Source of the DNA: Nostoc sp. FACHB-973
GTDB lineage: Bacteria > Cyanobacteriota > Cyanobacteriia > Cyanobacteriales > Nostocaceae
Length of the DNA stretch: 64,000 nt
Assembly: GCF_014698115.1 (NCBI RefSeq)
Contig: NZ_JACJSJ010000027.1
Coordinates: 1-64,000, forward strand
Direction of reading: 5' to 3'
Within the stretch, counting starts at the first letter, position 1, and each line of letters opens with the position of its first letter. A model generated the notes under the pieces. The model ran no database searches and was not told the origin of the DNA. It worked only from the letters and a program-made list of their open reading frames with translations. Position numbers and translations under genes: made by a program. Below are positions 8,394 to 16,811 of this stretch, piece by piece.

Positions 8394-9149
8394 CTAAAGA
8401 GGTACTACATCTGATGATGGTATTTGCTTTACCTGAGCTTCTACCATAAGTATTAAATTACCAATTTCTACTTTTAAATCTTTGATACGAAACATCATAT
8501 CTTCCCATGTAAAATATGGTATGCTTATCAAATATTTGGCTTTCTGCATGAATGCTGTAATTATTTCTATTGAAACACCCTCTCCCTCAGTACAGTTAAA
8601 ACTCTCCAACATTGCGGGTTGTGAATGGGTACGTGGACGAGCGATCGCAGTATAAGCTAAAGGCCGAGTATTTCCCATTTCCTTTAACAATACCTTTCCT
8701 CTAAATTCTATTTTGCCAGCACCAGGTAAAAATACCTGAATTTGTTGCGGCTCAAAACTCACAATTTCGCCATCTACATTCAATTCAAAGTTTTGCATCT
8801 GCTTGCGAATAAACTCTGACGACAAAGCGCGGTTAATATCTGCTTCTGTCAGTGTCATCTTAGCAATGGCATTTACTGGCTGATTGAGTTTTATTTCACC
8901 AAAAAGAGCGCTTAAGGGATTGATGTCAATACCATCTGTTTGCAGCGTTATTTTCTCTACGCGAATGTCTTGTTGAATAACTAATCCTTCACCTGCTACC
9001 GAAACCCCGTCTGCTTGTCCCTGAACTATTTTCAACAGATCGGTTTGTATATCTATTTCTATTTCTTCTACTTCATCTAATTTTTCGGATATCCTTCTTT
9101 CCGCTTCCTGAGATAATAATTGTTCTTCCAATCTATGCTCATCGGGCAT
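8394..9149 (-). CDS. DUF2993-type protein
   Basis: A 251-residue protein with the features of the DUF2993 (LmeA-like) family common in cyanobacteria. It has an N-terminal charged helix (ERRISEKLDEVEEIEIDIQ) and alternating beta strands such as VNAIAKMTLTEADINRALSSE, with the family hallmark of a TEADINRAL-like helix after a strand. No signal peptide or membrane segment is visible, unlike actinobacterial members. Function is unknown; a lipid-binding role is known for LmeA but is only an analogy here. It lies upstream of crtO on the same strand. Confidence 0.75.
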   Translation of the reverse strand: MPDEHRLEEQLLSQEAERRISEKLDEVEEIEIDIQTDLLKIVQGQADGVSVAGEGLVIQQDIRVEKITLQTDGIDINPLSALFGEIKLNQPVNAIAKMTLTEADINRALSSEFIRKQMQNFELNVDGEIVSFEPQQIQVFLPGAGKIEFRGKVLLKEMGNTRPLAYTAIARPRTHSQPAMLESFNCTEGEGVSIEIITAFMQKAKYLISIPYFTWEDMMFRIKDLKVEIGNLILMVEAQVKQIPSSDVVPL

Positions 9150-9253
9150 AAATTATTAATCTCCTAGATGTCCTTTCAATTGTTACTGTAAATCCTGAAT
9201 GCTCAAGAGCGAATCTATATTGCGGGATATGCAAATCGGAGGATTGATTGAAG

Positions 9254-9286
9254 AAGAATACAGAATTCAGAATTCAGAATTCAGCC
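9254..9286. repeat. AGAATTC heptamer repeat supplying a stop codon
   Basis: Three to four head-to-tail AGAATTC units end at the 3' end of the minus-strand nucleosidase gene. The TGA stop of that gene (9281-9283) is formed by the last repeat unit read in reverse. Related units occur at about 16335-16360, 18698-18715, 44968-44985 and 61262-61290. Confidence 0.8.
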
Positions 9287-10051
9287 TGAAACAAGCAAAT
9301 TTGTCACTTTTTCTAACACTTTTAATGCTTTTAACGAACCTCGAATTAGCCGCGTAGCTGCTAGGGGTTGGCGAAGCATTGCCATCGCCAGGGGCAAAGG
9401 ACGGAGGGAACCATCAGAGTTGATTGCTGGTGTGAGGTCAGGAATATCGTGCTGACAATCGTCGCTGACTACTCGCAACATTGCCACTGCTACCCCAGCT
9501 GCATTGAAAAACTCTAGGGCAGTAAATCCTTCCATGTCAACAACATCAACCGCTAAAGTCTCACCCAGATGGCGTTTTTGAGCCGCAGACCAAATGACGC
9601 GATCGCTTGTTAATGCTTTGACTAAATTCACTGGGGAGTGGGGACTGGGGACTGGGGAGTGGGGATTGGGGACTGGGGAAGAAGAGTTTTTCTCCTCTGC
9701 TTCTTGCCTATGCCCCATGCTCAGGGCTGAGTGTAAGTGTGTTGTGAAAGGGCGATCGCATTCTTGCTGTTTTCCTTGATAAATGCAATCTTGGTACAGC
9801 ACAACATCACCAACACCGTAGCTGCTGCTCAAGCTGCCACATAAACCCACAACTAGCACTCTCGATTTTGCGGCGAGAAATTGTCTACTTTCTGCGGATT
9901 GTTGCAGGTATTGAAGTAAAGGCTTCATCCCAACAGGTATGGGTAATACCGTTGGGACGAAACCAGTAACGCTGCGTAATCCACGACACACAGCTTGATA
10001 TTCTGCTCCCTGAGGCACGAGAATTGTGTCGTGGGGTAAAAAGTTAGGCAC
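9281..10051 (-). CDS. hpnG: Hopanoid-associated nucleosidase/phosphorylase (HpnG-like)
   Basis: A 256-residue member of the purine nucleoside phosphorylase/MTA-SAH nucleosidase fold. Visible motifs are VLVVGLCGSLS (phosphate/ribose loop), VVDMEGFTALEF (the DMEG ribose-binding signature) and RVVSDD near the C-terminus (catalytic Asp region). In hopanoid producers HpnG removes adenine from adenosylhopane to give ribosylhopane. The presence of hpnA and hpnH about 4-5 kb downstream in the window supports that reading. The start codon overlaps the preceding ferritin-like gene by 8 bases, so they are translationally coupled. Oddly, residues about 125-141 are a proline/serine run (PVPNPHSPVPSPHSPV) encoded by CCCCAGT-type heptamers inserted in frame into a surface region. 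Confidence 0.75.
   Translation of the reverse strand: MPNFLPHDTILVPQGAEYQAVCRGLRSVTGFVPTVLPIPVGMKPLLQYLQQSAESRQFLAAKSRVLVVGLCGSLSSSYGVGDVVLYQDCIYQGKQQECDRPFTTHLHSALSMGHRQEAEEKNSSSPVPNPHSPVPSPHSPVNLVKALTSDRVIWSAAQKRHLGETLAVDVVDMEGFTALEFFNAAGVAVAMLRVVSDDCQHDIPDLTPAINSDGSLRPLPLAMAMLRQPLAATRLIRGSLKALKVLEKVTNLLVSG
9630..9683. repeat. In-frame CCCCAGT/CCCCACT heptamer array inside the hpnG-like gene
   Basis: Seven units of GGGGACT, GGGGAGT and GGGGATT type run without a frame break inside the nucleosidase coding region. Each set of three heptamers equals seven codons, so the array keeps frame and encodes a low-complexity Pro/Ser/His stretch. Confidence 0.9.
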
Positions 10052-10898
10052 TAGCGCTCTCGATATTTTGGAGTTTGCGTTTGGGTATTAACTGGAGGAT
10101 GTTCAGGGCGACATTGGCAAGTCTGGGTAATAATTGCGGTTGCAGCAATCGGGGATCGTACTTGCTCATCCGCCGCTGATTTTCCACTAGGCAAATCTCC
10201 AGAAATTTTTCTAGTGTGAGGTCTTTAGTAAAGATGTTAGTGCCGGTGGCAGCAAAACCAGTCTTACTGGGGTCATCATTGCCAAAGACGGCAATCAGAT
10301 TGCTGAGTGCCTTGCCGTACTGCCAGAGGGTTTTGGCACTCCGCAGGGGGATAAATCCCTGGCCGCGCTGAATTTGTGTATAGGTAAACCAGTTGACAAA
10401 AAACACGATATGGCGTGTCTCTTCGTCTATGATGGGATCAAAGATCGTAAAGATTGACTCTGGAAAAACATTAGCTTCACGGGCGATCGCAAATAGCCCA
10501 TAGGCGAAGAAAGTATCCAGGCATTCTTCAAAGCCAAAGCGCGTAAATACTGGCTCAATATGATGGGGAACTTCAATAGGGGGACGTTCTGGCATTTTAA
10601 TGCCGTAACGGTCGATTAATGTTTTCAACAGGCGGGCGTGGCGTGATTCTTCTTGACCTTGGAGAGCGATGGCAGCTTGTAAAACGGGATCGCTTACCGT
10701 TTGTGCGTAACCACTCACTATTACTCCAGCTTGTCGCTCTGTATCTAGAGCTTTCTCCCAAAAGGGAATGCTGCGTAGGAAATTCAAAGCTGCATCGTCC
10801 AAATCTGGCCAGGGAAGATACTCAGGCTCATATTCCCTGTAGCTTTCGGTAAAGCTCCGACAGAATAATTCCTTATGCTCGACAGAACCAAGTTTCAT
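10044..10898 (-). CDS. Ferritin-like di-iron protein
   Basis: A 284-residue, mainly alpha-helical protein with two ExxH-type iron ligand motifs typical of ferritin-like/di-iron carboxylate proteins: GQEESRHARLL at about residue 92 and DEETRHIVFF at about residue 172. Other acidic residues (ERQAG, REANVFPE) could complete the four-helix site. It may be an oxidase or oxygenase; the substrate is unknown. It overlaps hpnG by 8 bases, which suggests a shared role in hopanoid side-chain chemistry, but that is inference from context. It has no signal peptide. Confidence 0.8.
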   Translation of the reverse strand: MKLGSVEHKELFCRSFTESYREYEPEYLPWPDLDDAALNFLRSIPFWEKALDTERQAGVIVSGYAQTVSDPVLQAAIALQGQEESRHARLLKTLIDRYGIKMPERPPIEVPHHIEPVFTRFGFEECLDTFFAYGLFAIAREANVFPESIFTIFDPIIDEETRHIVFFVNWFTYTQIQRGQGFIPLRSAKTLWQYGKALSNLIAVFGNDDPSKTGFAATGTNIFTKDLTLEKFLEICLVENQRRMSKYDPRLLQPQLLPRLANVALNILQLIPKRKLQNIESASA

Positions 10899-11349
10899 TG
10901 CTAAAGTTCCATGCTACGTTAAAAATTTTGTCATATTTGAGTGACAATAATAAGTGATATTGCCATTTGGTGGTGAGCAAAACTTGTAAACAGAAGGTTA
11001 ATCAACAGCAGCTAAAAAGCCACCAATTGCTGACATTTACTCATTTTTGTCTGATGTCATCATCTTGATGACAAGCTCTTGAAATTTCGCTGTAAAATAC
11101 AATCATGCTACTGGGATTTAAAACAGAACTCAAAGTTAGAGCAATTTTCAGGTAATTAAAACATAGGGTAGGGGCGCTAAGCTTGGCGTCCCTACAAGAA
11201 ATTGTGGTTTAAATAGATGAAAAAGGCTGTAACAAGCAACAATGTCTACTGAAGCAAGAAAAAAATGTCAGCAACTCTTAGCATTTTTGGATCGGCGATT
11301 GCTGTAGCATGACTAAATAATTGTGTCACCTGCACGATAATTTTCCAAG
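10899..11349. other. Intergenic region between divergent operons
   Basis: No gene seen. It holds promoter space for the minus-strand ferritin/hpnG pair and the plus-strand RND gene. A palindromic repeat at 11164-11195 (GTAGGGGCGC / GGCGTCCCTAC) belongs to the GTAGGGG family found elsewhere in the window. The rest is unremarkable AT-rich sequence. Confidence 0.6.
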
Positions 11350-14067
11350 ATGGTAAAGCTTTCTAACTCAAAATCCGCACGAGAATTCTTCAATATCTCC
11401 AAATTAGCGATTAAATTTTCGTGGCTGACCGTGAGTTTTTGGATCGCCGTCACGGTGGCTGGTATCCTTGCTTTCAGTTCCCTCAAGTATGCATTGTTCC
11501 CAGATATTACCTTCCCAGTAGTGGTTGTAAATGCTACAGCCCCCCTAACATCTGCCCTAGATACAGAATCCAAGCTCACCAAACCCCTAGAAGAACGCCT
11601 GCGTTCCTTGAAAGGACTGGAGAACATCCGCTCATCTACCTATCCTGGTCAAACAGCCGTCGGTCTATCTTTTGCCGTTGGTACGAATCTAGAAACATCA
11701 ACCAAAGAAGTTGAAACCGCCCTCAAGCAGGTGACTCTTCCTCAGGAAGCGACTTCTAAAATTATTCCCTTGAACTTGAACGAGTCAGCCGCCATCAGCT
11801 ATGCCATTGAGAGTTCCAAGCTCAATCTCACAGATTTGACTAAGTTGGCGAAAGATGAGATTGTCAGTGCGATCGCTAAACTACCAGGAGTCCTGAAAGT
11901 TTCACTGCTGGGCGATGCAACTGCAACTCCTTTAGATCCATCAAAGCTCAGTGCAGCGGCTCTCAGCCAGCAAGGGTCTACATTAGTCCGGTTTAACGGG
12001 CAAGACGCACTTGCATTTCAGGTAATCAAACGCGGCAATGCTAACACCTTAGAAGTGGTGAGTCGAGTTGAAAAAGAAGTCCAAAGACTGCGCTCTCAAC
12101 TCAAAGATGTCAACCTCACCTTAGCCGCGACTCAAGCAAAATATATCCGCCAAGCCACCCAATCAACAATCGATGCTCTACTAGAAGCAATCTTGTTATC
12201 CATCGTCGTCATCTTTCCATTTTTGTGGAACTGGCGAGCCACCTTAATTTCCGCATTGGCGATTCCTGCGTCTCTTTTGGCGACATTTATCGTCATGGCG
12301 ATTTATGGCTTCAATTTAGAGACAATCACGCTGCTGGCTTTAGCTTTGGTGATTGGCAGTATTGTTGATGATGCGATCGTTGATGTAGAAAACATCATGC
12401 GACACGTCGATGATGGAGAAAATCCCCGCCAAGCAGCGCTTTTAGCGACAAATGAGATTGGATTGACAGTTACGGCAGCTACTTTGACAGCAGTAGCAGT
12501 TTTTCTGCCTATAGGTTTAATGGGTGGAGTAATCGGTCAGTTCTTCAAGCCCTTCGGTATCACTGTTTCAGCCGCAATGCTCGCTTCTATGCTAGTAGCC
12601 CGGACTTTATCTCCAGTTCTGGCTATCTACTGGCTAAAACCAAAACCCTCTACCTCCCCTCGCCGTGAAGCAAAAACCTGGGAAAAGTTTGCCCAATCTT
12701 ATAGAAACTTGCTCAGTTGGTCTTTAAATCACCGCAACATAGTTATAGGATTAGCTGTACTCAGCTTCATTGCAGGTATAGCACTAATTCCACTAATTCC
12801 CAAAGGATTTATCCCCAAATTAGATCGCGGCGAATTCAATATTGCTTATACGGCTCCTTTGCCAAAAATCCCTGATTTAGCACAAGTAAGGGAAGCAGGG
12901 GGAGCAGGGGGAGCAGGGGGAGAAAAATTAACTTCCTTATCCCAATCCCCACTCCCCACTCCCAACTCCCCATTCCCCATTCCCAATCCCTTAAATGATT
13001 CCCTTGAGGTTGCGAAGAAACTCGAAGCGGTGGTGAGAAAAGATCCAGCAGTGGAAACGGTATTTACCACCGTTGGTTCTCGTGAGGGTGAGCCGAACAA
13101 AGGCACCCTATATGTGAGGCTTAAAGAAGACCGGAAAATCACAACTGCCCAATTACAAGACCAGCTGCGCTCCTCCTTACCAATTCTTTCTGGCGTAACT
13201 ACCAGTGTTGAAGACATTCAATTTGTCGATACCGGCGGTCAAAAACCTCTGGAGGTAGCATTACAAGGTAACAATCTCCAATCTCTAAGCAAAGCTGTTA
13301 AGGCAATTAAAGAGAAGATTCAGAAAATACCAGGATTTGTCGATGTGACAGTTAAAGGTGAAACGAATTCACAGGGGACGGTTTTTCAAATTGAGCGTCT
13401 GAATAATCAGCGGGTGGCCTATATCAGTGCTAATCTCGGCAAAGATATTTCCTTGGGTGATGCTACTGACAAAGTGGTAGCTGAAGCCAAGGCGGTGTTA
13501 CCGTCTGATGTTTCCCTAGATTTGGGAGGAGACTCTGCCAAATTGAGCGAAGTTTTTGGCAGTTTTGGCAGTACTCTGGCTCTATCTGCCCTATGCATTA
13601 TTGTGGTACTAATTTTGCTATTCAAAAGCTGGGTAGATCCTCTGGTCATTGGTGTCTCTTTGCCTTTGGCACTGGTAGGGGCGATGTTGGCGCTACTGAT
13701 TACCAAGAGCGACTTTGGCATGATCTCACTGATTGGCTTCGTGTTTTTGTTGGGACTAGCAAACAAAAATGCCATTTTATTGGTAGATTACATCAATCAG
13801 CTACGCAGTGCTGGTGTAGACCGCACCGAAGCAATCCTCAATACTGGACTCGTGCGCCTCAGACCAATTATGATGACCACCGCTTCCACACTTTTAGGGA
13901 TGCTACCGATCGCCTTAGGTTTGGGTGCTGGCTCCGAATTGCGATCGCCGATGGCCGTAGCGATCGCTGGCGGACTTGTGACTTCAACTATCCTCAGCTT
14001 GATTGTTGTACCCGTGGTTTACACCATTTTGGATGATTGGTTTCCCCGAAGAAATTTTAGATTTTAG
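11350..14067 (+). CDS. RND efflux permease, shortened, with an in-frame repeat insertion
   Basis: A 905-residue inner-membrane RND-superfamily pump. The two homologous halves are visible: an N-terminal TM near residues 25-45 and a TM2-6 block from about residue 275 with GSIVDDAIVDVENIMRH (proton-relay Asp pair), then the second half from about 460 with a TM8-12 block ending in PVVYTILDDW. Typical members are about 1030 residues; here the first periplasmic loop is short by roughly 70 residues. Residues about 513-547 are a Gly/Ala run and then a Pro/Ser/Asn run encoded by STRR repeats. The last codons and the TAG stop are formed by TTTAGAT repeats. No adjacent membrane-fusion protein gene is present. 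It is co-oriented with hpnA/hpnH, so lipid export is possible but unproven. Confidence 0.85.
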   Translation: MVKLSNSKSAREFFNISKLAIKFSWLTVSFWIAVTVAGILAFSSLKYALFPDITFPVVVVNATAPLTSALDTESKLTKPLEERLRSLKGLENIRSSTYPGQTAVGLSFAVGTNLETSTKEVETALKQVTLPQEATSKIIPLNLNESAAISYAIESSKLNLTDLTKLAKDEIVSAIAKLPGVLKVSLLGDATATPLDPSKLSAAALSQQGSTLVRFNGQDALAFQVIKRGNANTLEVVSRVEKEVQRLRSQLKDVNLTLAATQAKYIRQATQSTIDALLEAILLSIVVIFPFLWNWRATLISALAIPASLLATFIVMAIYGFNLETITLLALALVIGSIVDDAIVDVENIMRHVDDGENPRQAALLATNEIGLTVTAATLTAVAVFLPIGLMGGVIGQFFKPFGITVSAAMLASMLVARTLSPVLAIYWLKPKPSTSPRREAKTWEKFAQSYRNLLSWSLNHRNIVIGLAVLSFIAGIALIPLIPKGFIPKLDRGEFNIAYTAPLPKIPDLAQVREAGGAGGAGGEKLTSLSQSPLPTPNSPFPIPNPLNDSLEVAKKLEAVVRKDPAVETVFTTVGSREGEPNKGTLYVRLKEDRKITTAQLQDQLRSSLPILSGVTTSVEDIQFVDTGGQKPLEVALQGNNLQSLSKAVKAIKEKIQKIPGFVDVTVKGETNSQGTVFQIERLNNQRVAYISANLGKDISLGDATDKVVAEAKAVLPSDVSLDLGGDSAKLSEVFGSFGSTLALSALCIIVVLILLFKSWVDPLVIGVSLPLALVGAMLALLITKSDFGMISLIGFVFLLGLANKNAILLVDYINQLRSAGVDRTEAILNTGLVRLRPIMMTTASTLLGMLPIALGLGAGSELRSPMAVAIAGGLVTSTILSLIVVPVVYTILDDWFPRRNFRF
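12889..12993. repeat. In-frame repeat insertion inside the RND gene
   Basis: A GGAGCAG(GG) run at 12897-12925 is followed by about six CCCCACT/CCCAACT/CCCCATT heptamers at about 12945-12992. Together they add about 35 low-complexity residues to the second periplasmic loop without breaking frame. Confidence 0.9.
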
Positions 14068-14088
14068 ATTTTAGATTTTAGATTTTTG
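14053..14088. repeat. TTTAGAT heptamer array
   Basis: Four to five TTTAGAT units start inside the last codons of the RND gene and supply its stop codon. An inversely oriented set of AAATCCA units follows at about 14128-14217, so the 90-base gap is bounded by complementary heptamer arrays. Similar arrays occur at about 18738-18768, 21268-21290, 22820-22860, 34668-34696, 61078-61110 and 61318-61350. Confidence 0.9.
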
Positions 14089-14175
14089 AATGGAAATGAC
14101 TGGTTACATTCAGAGATGTTGATAAATGCACAATCCCAAATCCAAATCAAAAATCCAAAATAGGGAAATTCCAAG

Positions 14176-15198
14176 TTGATAAATCCAAAATCCAAAATCC
14201 AAAATCCAAAATCAAAAAGGGTTTTTGTCACAGGGGGTACAGGTTTTATTGGTGCCCACTTGGTGCGATTGCTGCTGCAACAAGGATACACAGTTAAAGC
14301 ACTGGTACGCCCTAGCAGTAATCTGCAAAATCTACGCAGTGTGGAGGTGGAAATTGTCAAAGGCGATTTGAACGATGCAAATCTGTGGCAACAGATGAGC
14401 GATTGTCAATACCTGTTTCATGTGGCAGCCCATTATTCTCTATGGCAAGCAGACCGGGAGTTACTCCACCGTCATAATGTTTTGGGTACCCGCAATGTGC
14501 TAGCAGCAGCCCAAAAAGCGGGAATTGAACGCACCGTTTATACCAGTTCGGTGGCGGCCATTGGGGTGGGTAAATCTGGTGAAGTCGTTGATGAAACACA
14601 TCAGAGTCCCTTAGAAAAGTTGGTGGGTAACTACAAAAAGTCTAAATTTCTCGCCGAACAAGAAGCCATCCAAGCCGCTGCTAAAGGTCAGGAGGTCGTT
14701 ATAGTCAATCCCAGCAGCCCAATTGGATCATTGGATATCAAACCTACCCCTACAGGTGATATAATACTGCGGTTTTTACGGCGACAAATGCCCTTTTACT
14801 TGGATACTGGTTTGAATTTTATCGATGTGCGGGACGTGGCATGGGGGCATTTACTGGCCTTGCAGCGCGGTAAATCTGGCGATCGCTATATCTTGGGTCA
14901 CCAAAACCTCAGTCTCAAGCAACTACTCGAACAACTCGCCGAGATTACAGGCTTGAGGGCACCCCAACGAACTTTACCCCCTTGGTTACCCCTGAGTGTT
15001 GCTTGGGTTGATGAAAAAATTCTCGCACCACTGGGGAAATTGCCCTCAGTGCCCATAGATGGCGTTCGCATGGCGAAACAACCAATGTATTACAATGCTA
15101 CGAAGGCAGTGCGAGAGTTGGGTTTACCCCAATCACCCCTCAATGGCGCACTCCAGGATGCTGTGGATTGGTTTGTTGCTCAGGGTTACGTCAAATGA
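14176..15198 (+). CDS. hpnA: Hopanoid-associated sugar epimerase (HpnA)
   Basis: A 340-residue extended SDR. It has the NAD(P)-binding motif VFVTGGTGFIGAHLV, the GDLND acidic switch, and the active-site region TSSVAAIG with the YKKSK tyrosine/lysine pair (GNYKKSKFLAE). It matches the family called hopanoid-associated sugar epimerase, and the hpnH gene begins 105 bases downstream. The only start available is TTG at 14176; there is no ATG or GTG before the nucleotide-binding motif. The first 14 residues (INPKSKIQNPKSK) are encoded by AAATCCA heptamers, so the original start region appears to have been replaced by repeat DNA. Confidence 0.85.
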   Translation: MINPKSKIQNPKSKRVFVTGGTGFIGAHLVRLLLQQGYTVKALVRPSSNLQNLRSVEVEIVKGDLNDANLWQQMSDCQYLFHVAAHYSLWQADRELLHRHNVLGTRNVLAAAQKAGIERTVYTSSVAAIGVGKSGEVVDETHQSPLEKLVGNYKKSKFLAEQEAIQAAAKGQEVVIVNPSSPIGSLDIKPTPTGDIILRFLRRQMPFYLDTGLNFIDVRDVAWGHLLALQRGKSGDRYILGHQNLSLKQLLEQLAEITGLRAPQRTLPPWLPLSVAWVDEKILAPLGKLPSVPIDGVRMAKQPMYYNATKAVRELGLPQSPLNGALQDAVDWFVAQGYVK

Positions 15199-15230
15199 GA
15201 AATATAGCGATTCACATGATGCAATACGCA

Positions 15231-15258
15231 GTAGGGGCGCACAGCTGTGCGCCCCTAC
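15231..15258. repeat. Perfect 28-base palindrome between hpnA and hpnH
   Basis: GTAGGGGCGCACAG is followed directly by its exact reverse complement CTGTGCGCCCCTAC. An upstream AATATAGCGATTCACATGATG segment resembles the end of the MITE-like elements at 6348 and 53959. As RNA it would form a strong hairpin within the likely hpnA-hpnH transcript. Confidence 0.9.
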
Positions 15259-15303
15259 AATAACACTGGTGTTTTTATATCTTAAAGAGGAGCGATCGGA
15301 ATA

Positions 15304-16323
15304 ATGGCAGTTAATTTACAACAAGCTATAGATATCGGTAAATATCTCGTCACTCAACGTCTATTGGGGCGCAAACGCTTTCCTTTAGTATTAATGTTGG
15401 AACCTCTTTTTCGGTGTAACCTAGCGTGTACAGGTTGTGGTAAAATCCAACATCCAAAGGAAATATTAAAGCAAAACCTCACCCCAGAACAGTGCTTCGC
15501 CGCAGTGGAAGAGTGTGGCGCACCGGTTGTCTCAATTCCTGGGGGAGAACCTCTGCTACATCCCCAAATTGACGAGATTGTGCGGGGATTAATTGAGCGC
15601 AAAAAGTATATTTACTTGTGTACCAATGGTTTGTTGTTAGAAAAGAACCTGGATAAGTTTCAACCTTCCCCTTATCTGAGTTTTAGCGTACATCTAGATG
15701 GAATGCGGGAGTTGCACGATCGCTGTGTCGATCGCAAAGGTGTTTTTGATATTGCCGTCCAAGCCATTCGCGCCGCTAAAGCTAAAGGCTTTCGTGTCAC
15801 CACTAATACCACAATCTTTGAGGGAACTGACCCCAAAGATATGCAAGAGTTCTTTGATTTTCTGGAAACACTCAATACCGACGGGATGATGATTTCTCCT
15901 GGCTACAGCTACGAGTGGGCACCAGATCAAGATCATTTTCTCCACCGCGAACAAACACGCGCCCTGTTCCGAGAAATTCTGGCTCCCTTCAAAACTGGTG
16001 AAAAAAACTGGAACTTCAATCACAATCCCCTGTTCCTAGATTTTCTCACCGGAGAGAAAGACTATGAATGCACACCTTGGGGTAGCCCCAGTTATAGCGT
16101 TCTTGGTTGGCAAAAACCTTGCTATCTACTGAACGAGGGTTATTACTCCACCTTCCAGGAATTACTAGCCCAAACTGACTGGAGTCAATACGGCCAGAAG
16201 AGTGGTAATCCCAAGTGTGCCGATTGCATGGTTCACTGCGGCTACGAACCCACCGCTGCGATGGATGCGATGCAACCGCAAAACATGGCGCGTGCCATTG
16301 GTAGCGTGTTTGGTAGAAATTAA
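15304..16323 (+). CDS. hpnH: Adenosyl-hopene transferase, radical SAM (HpnH)
   Basis: A 339-residue radical-SAM enzyme. The [4Fe-4S] cluster motif CNLACTGC places Cys38, Cys42 and Cys45 at the usual position, followed by GGEPLLHP (SAM contact) and a C-terminal Cys set ([12 protein letters not shown]). HpnH joins the 5'-deoxyadenosyl group of SAM to diploptene to give adenosylhopane, the precursor of bacteriohopanepolyols, and HpnG then releases adenine. An AGAGGAG Shine-Dalgarno lies about 13 bases before the ATG. It is co-oriented with hpnA. Confidence 0.92.
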   Translation: MAVNLQQAIDIGKYLVTQRLLGRKRFPLVLMLEPLFRCNLACTGCGKIQHPKEILKQNLTPEQCFAAVEECGAPVVSIPGGEPLLHPQIDEIVRGLIERKKYIYLCTNGLLLEKNLDKFQPSPYLSFSVHLDGMRELHDRCVDRKGVFDIAVQAIRAAKAKGFRVTTNTTIFEGTDPKDMQEFFDFLETLNTDGMMISPGYSYEWAPDQDHFLHREQTRALFREILAPFKTGEKNWNFNHNPLFLDFLTGEKDYECTPWGSPSYSVLGWQKPCYLLNEGYYSTFQELLAQTDWSQYGQKSGNPKCADCMVHCGYEPTAAMDAMQPQNMARAIGSVFGRN

Positions 16324-16429
16324 AAGAGAAGTCAGAAGTCAGAATTCAGAATTCAGAATGCAATGTCTAGTAGGGGCACGACACCAGTAAAATTATTCAA
16401 TGAACCGAAAGATTATGCTTGCTGTGCCC

Positions 16430-16600
16430 CTACAATTTGTCTTCACCCAAGCGTATTGTGTTAAACAGGCGTTTATCACCTGTGTAAAAATCTGCTTGAA
16501 ATCTTTGAGCTAATGCTAAATAATGAGCATCATAAGCAGCAGGGAGGTTCAATTGTTGGGCGATTTCCCAGGCTTGTTGATGAAATTGGCGATCGCCATA
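16430..16600 (-). pseudogene. C-terminal remnant of a PIN-domain (VapC-like) toxin gene
   Basis: The minus strand reads, in one frame to a TAG stop, YGDRQFHQQAWEIAQQLN followed by PAAYDAHYLALAQRF and ADFYTGDKRLFN. This is the typical C-terminal part of a PIN domain with the conserved AYDAHYLALA and (A)xxxxxDKRL motifs. The 5' part is absent: the reading frame breaks exactly where the MITE at 16598 begins. No antitoxin gene is seen nearby. Confidence 0.8.
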
Positions 16601-16780
16601 GGACTACTATTTGATTTCTGAAAAAATACGTAGTAGCGTGACAAGGCTAAAATGTTGCATTAAAAATCTCTGAAAAATTCAAACTTAAAAACATAATCCA
16701 ATTTTTCTATTGCACTATTTTAGCCTTGTCACGCTACTACAGTACCTAATTTTGTTCAAAAATCAAATAGGATTGCTATA
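16598..16780. mobile_element. MITE with long terminal inverted repeats inserted in the PIN gene
   Basis: Outer ends TAGGACTACTATTTGATTTC and (reverse-complemented) ATCCTATTTGATTTTTGAAC are related. Inside them, 16630-16653 and 16717-16740 are perfect 24-base inverted repeats beginning GTAGTAGCGTGACAAGG. No transposase is encoded, and the element is about 180 bases long. Its outer end recurs at 18508-18550 (TATAGGACTCATATTTGATT) and at about 18645-18680, indicating a dispersed family. Confidence 0.85.
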
Positions 16781-16811
16781 TAAAATTGAATGATTAACTT
16801 TAGAGCATACT

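Noticed and set aside
14064-14599. Minus-strand small frames over the start of hpnA
   Set aside because: Shadows of the hpnA frame and of TTTAGAT repeats; no motifs.
15231-15258. Rho-independent terminator between hpnA and hpnH
   Set aside because: The palindrome has no T-run on either side and belongs to a dispersed repeat family; it may only attenuate.
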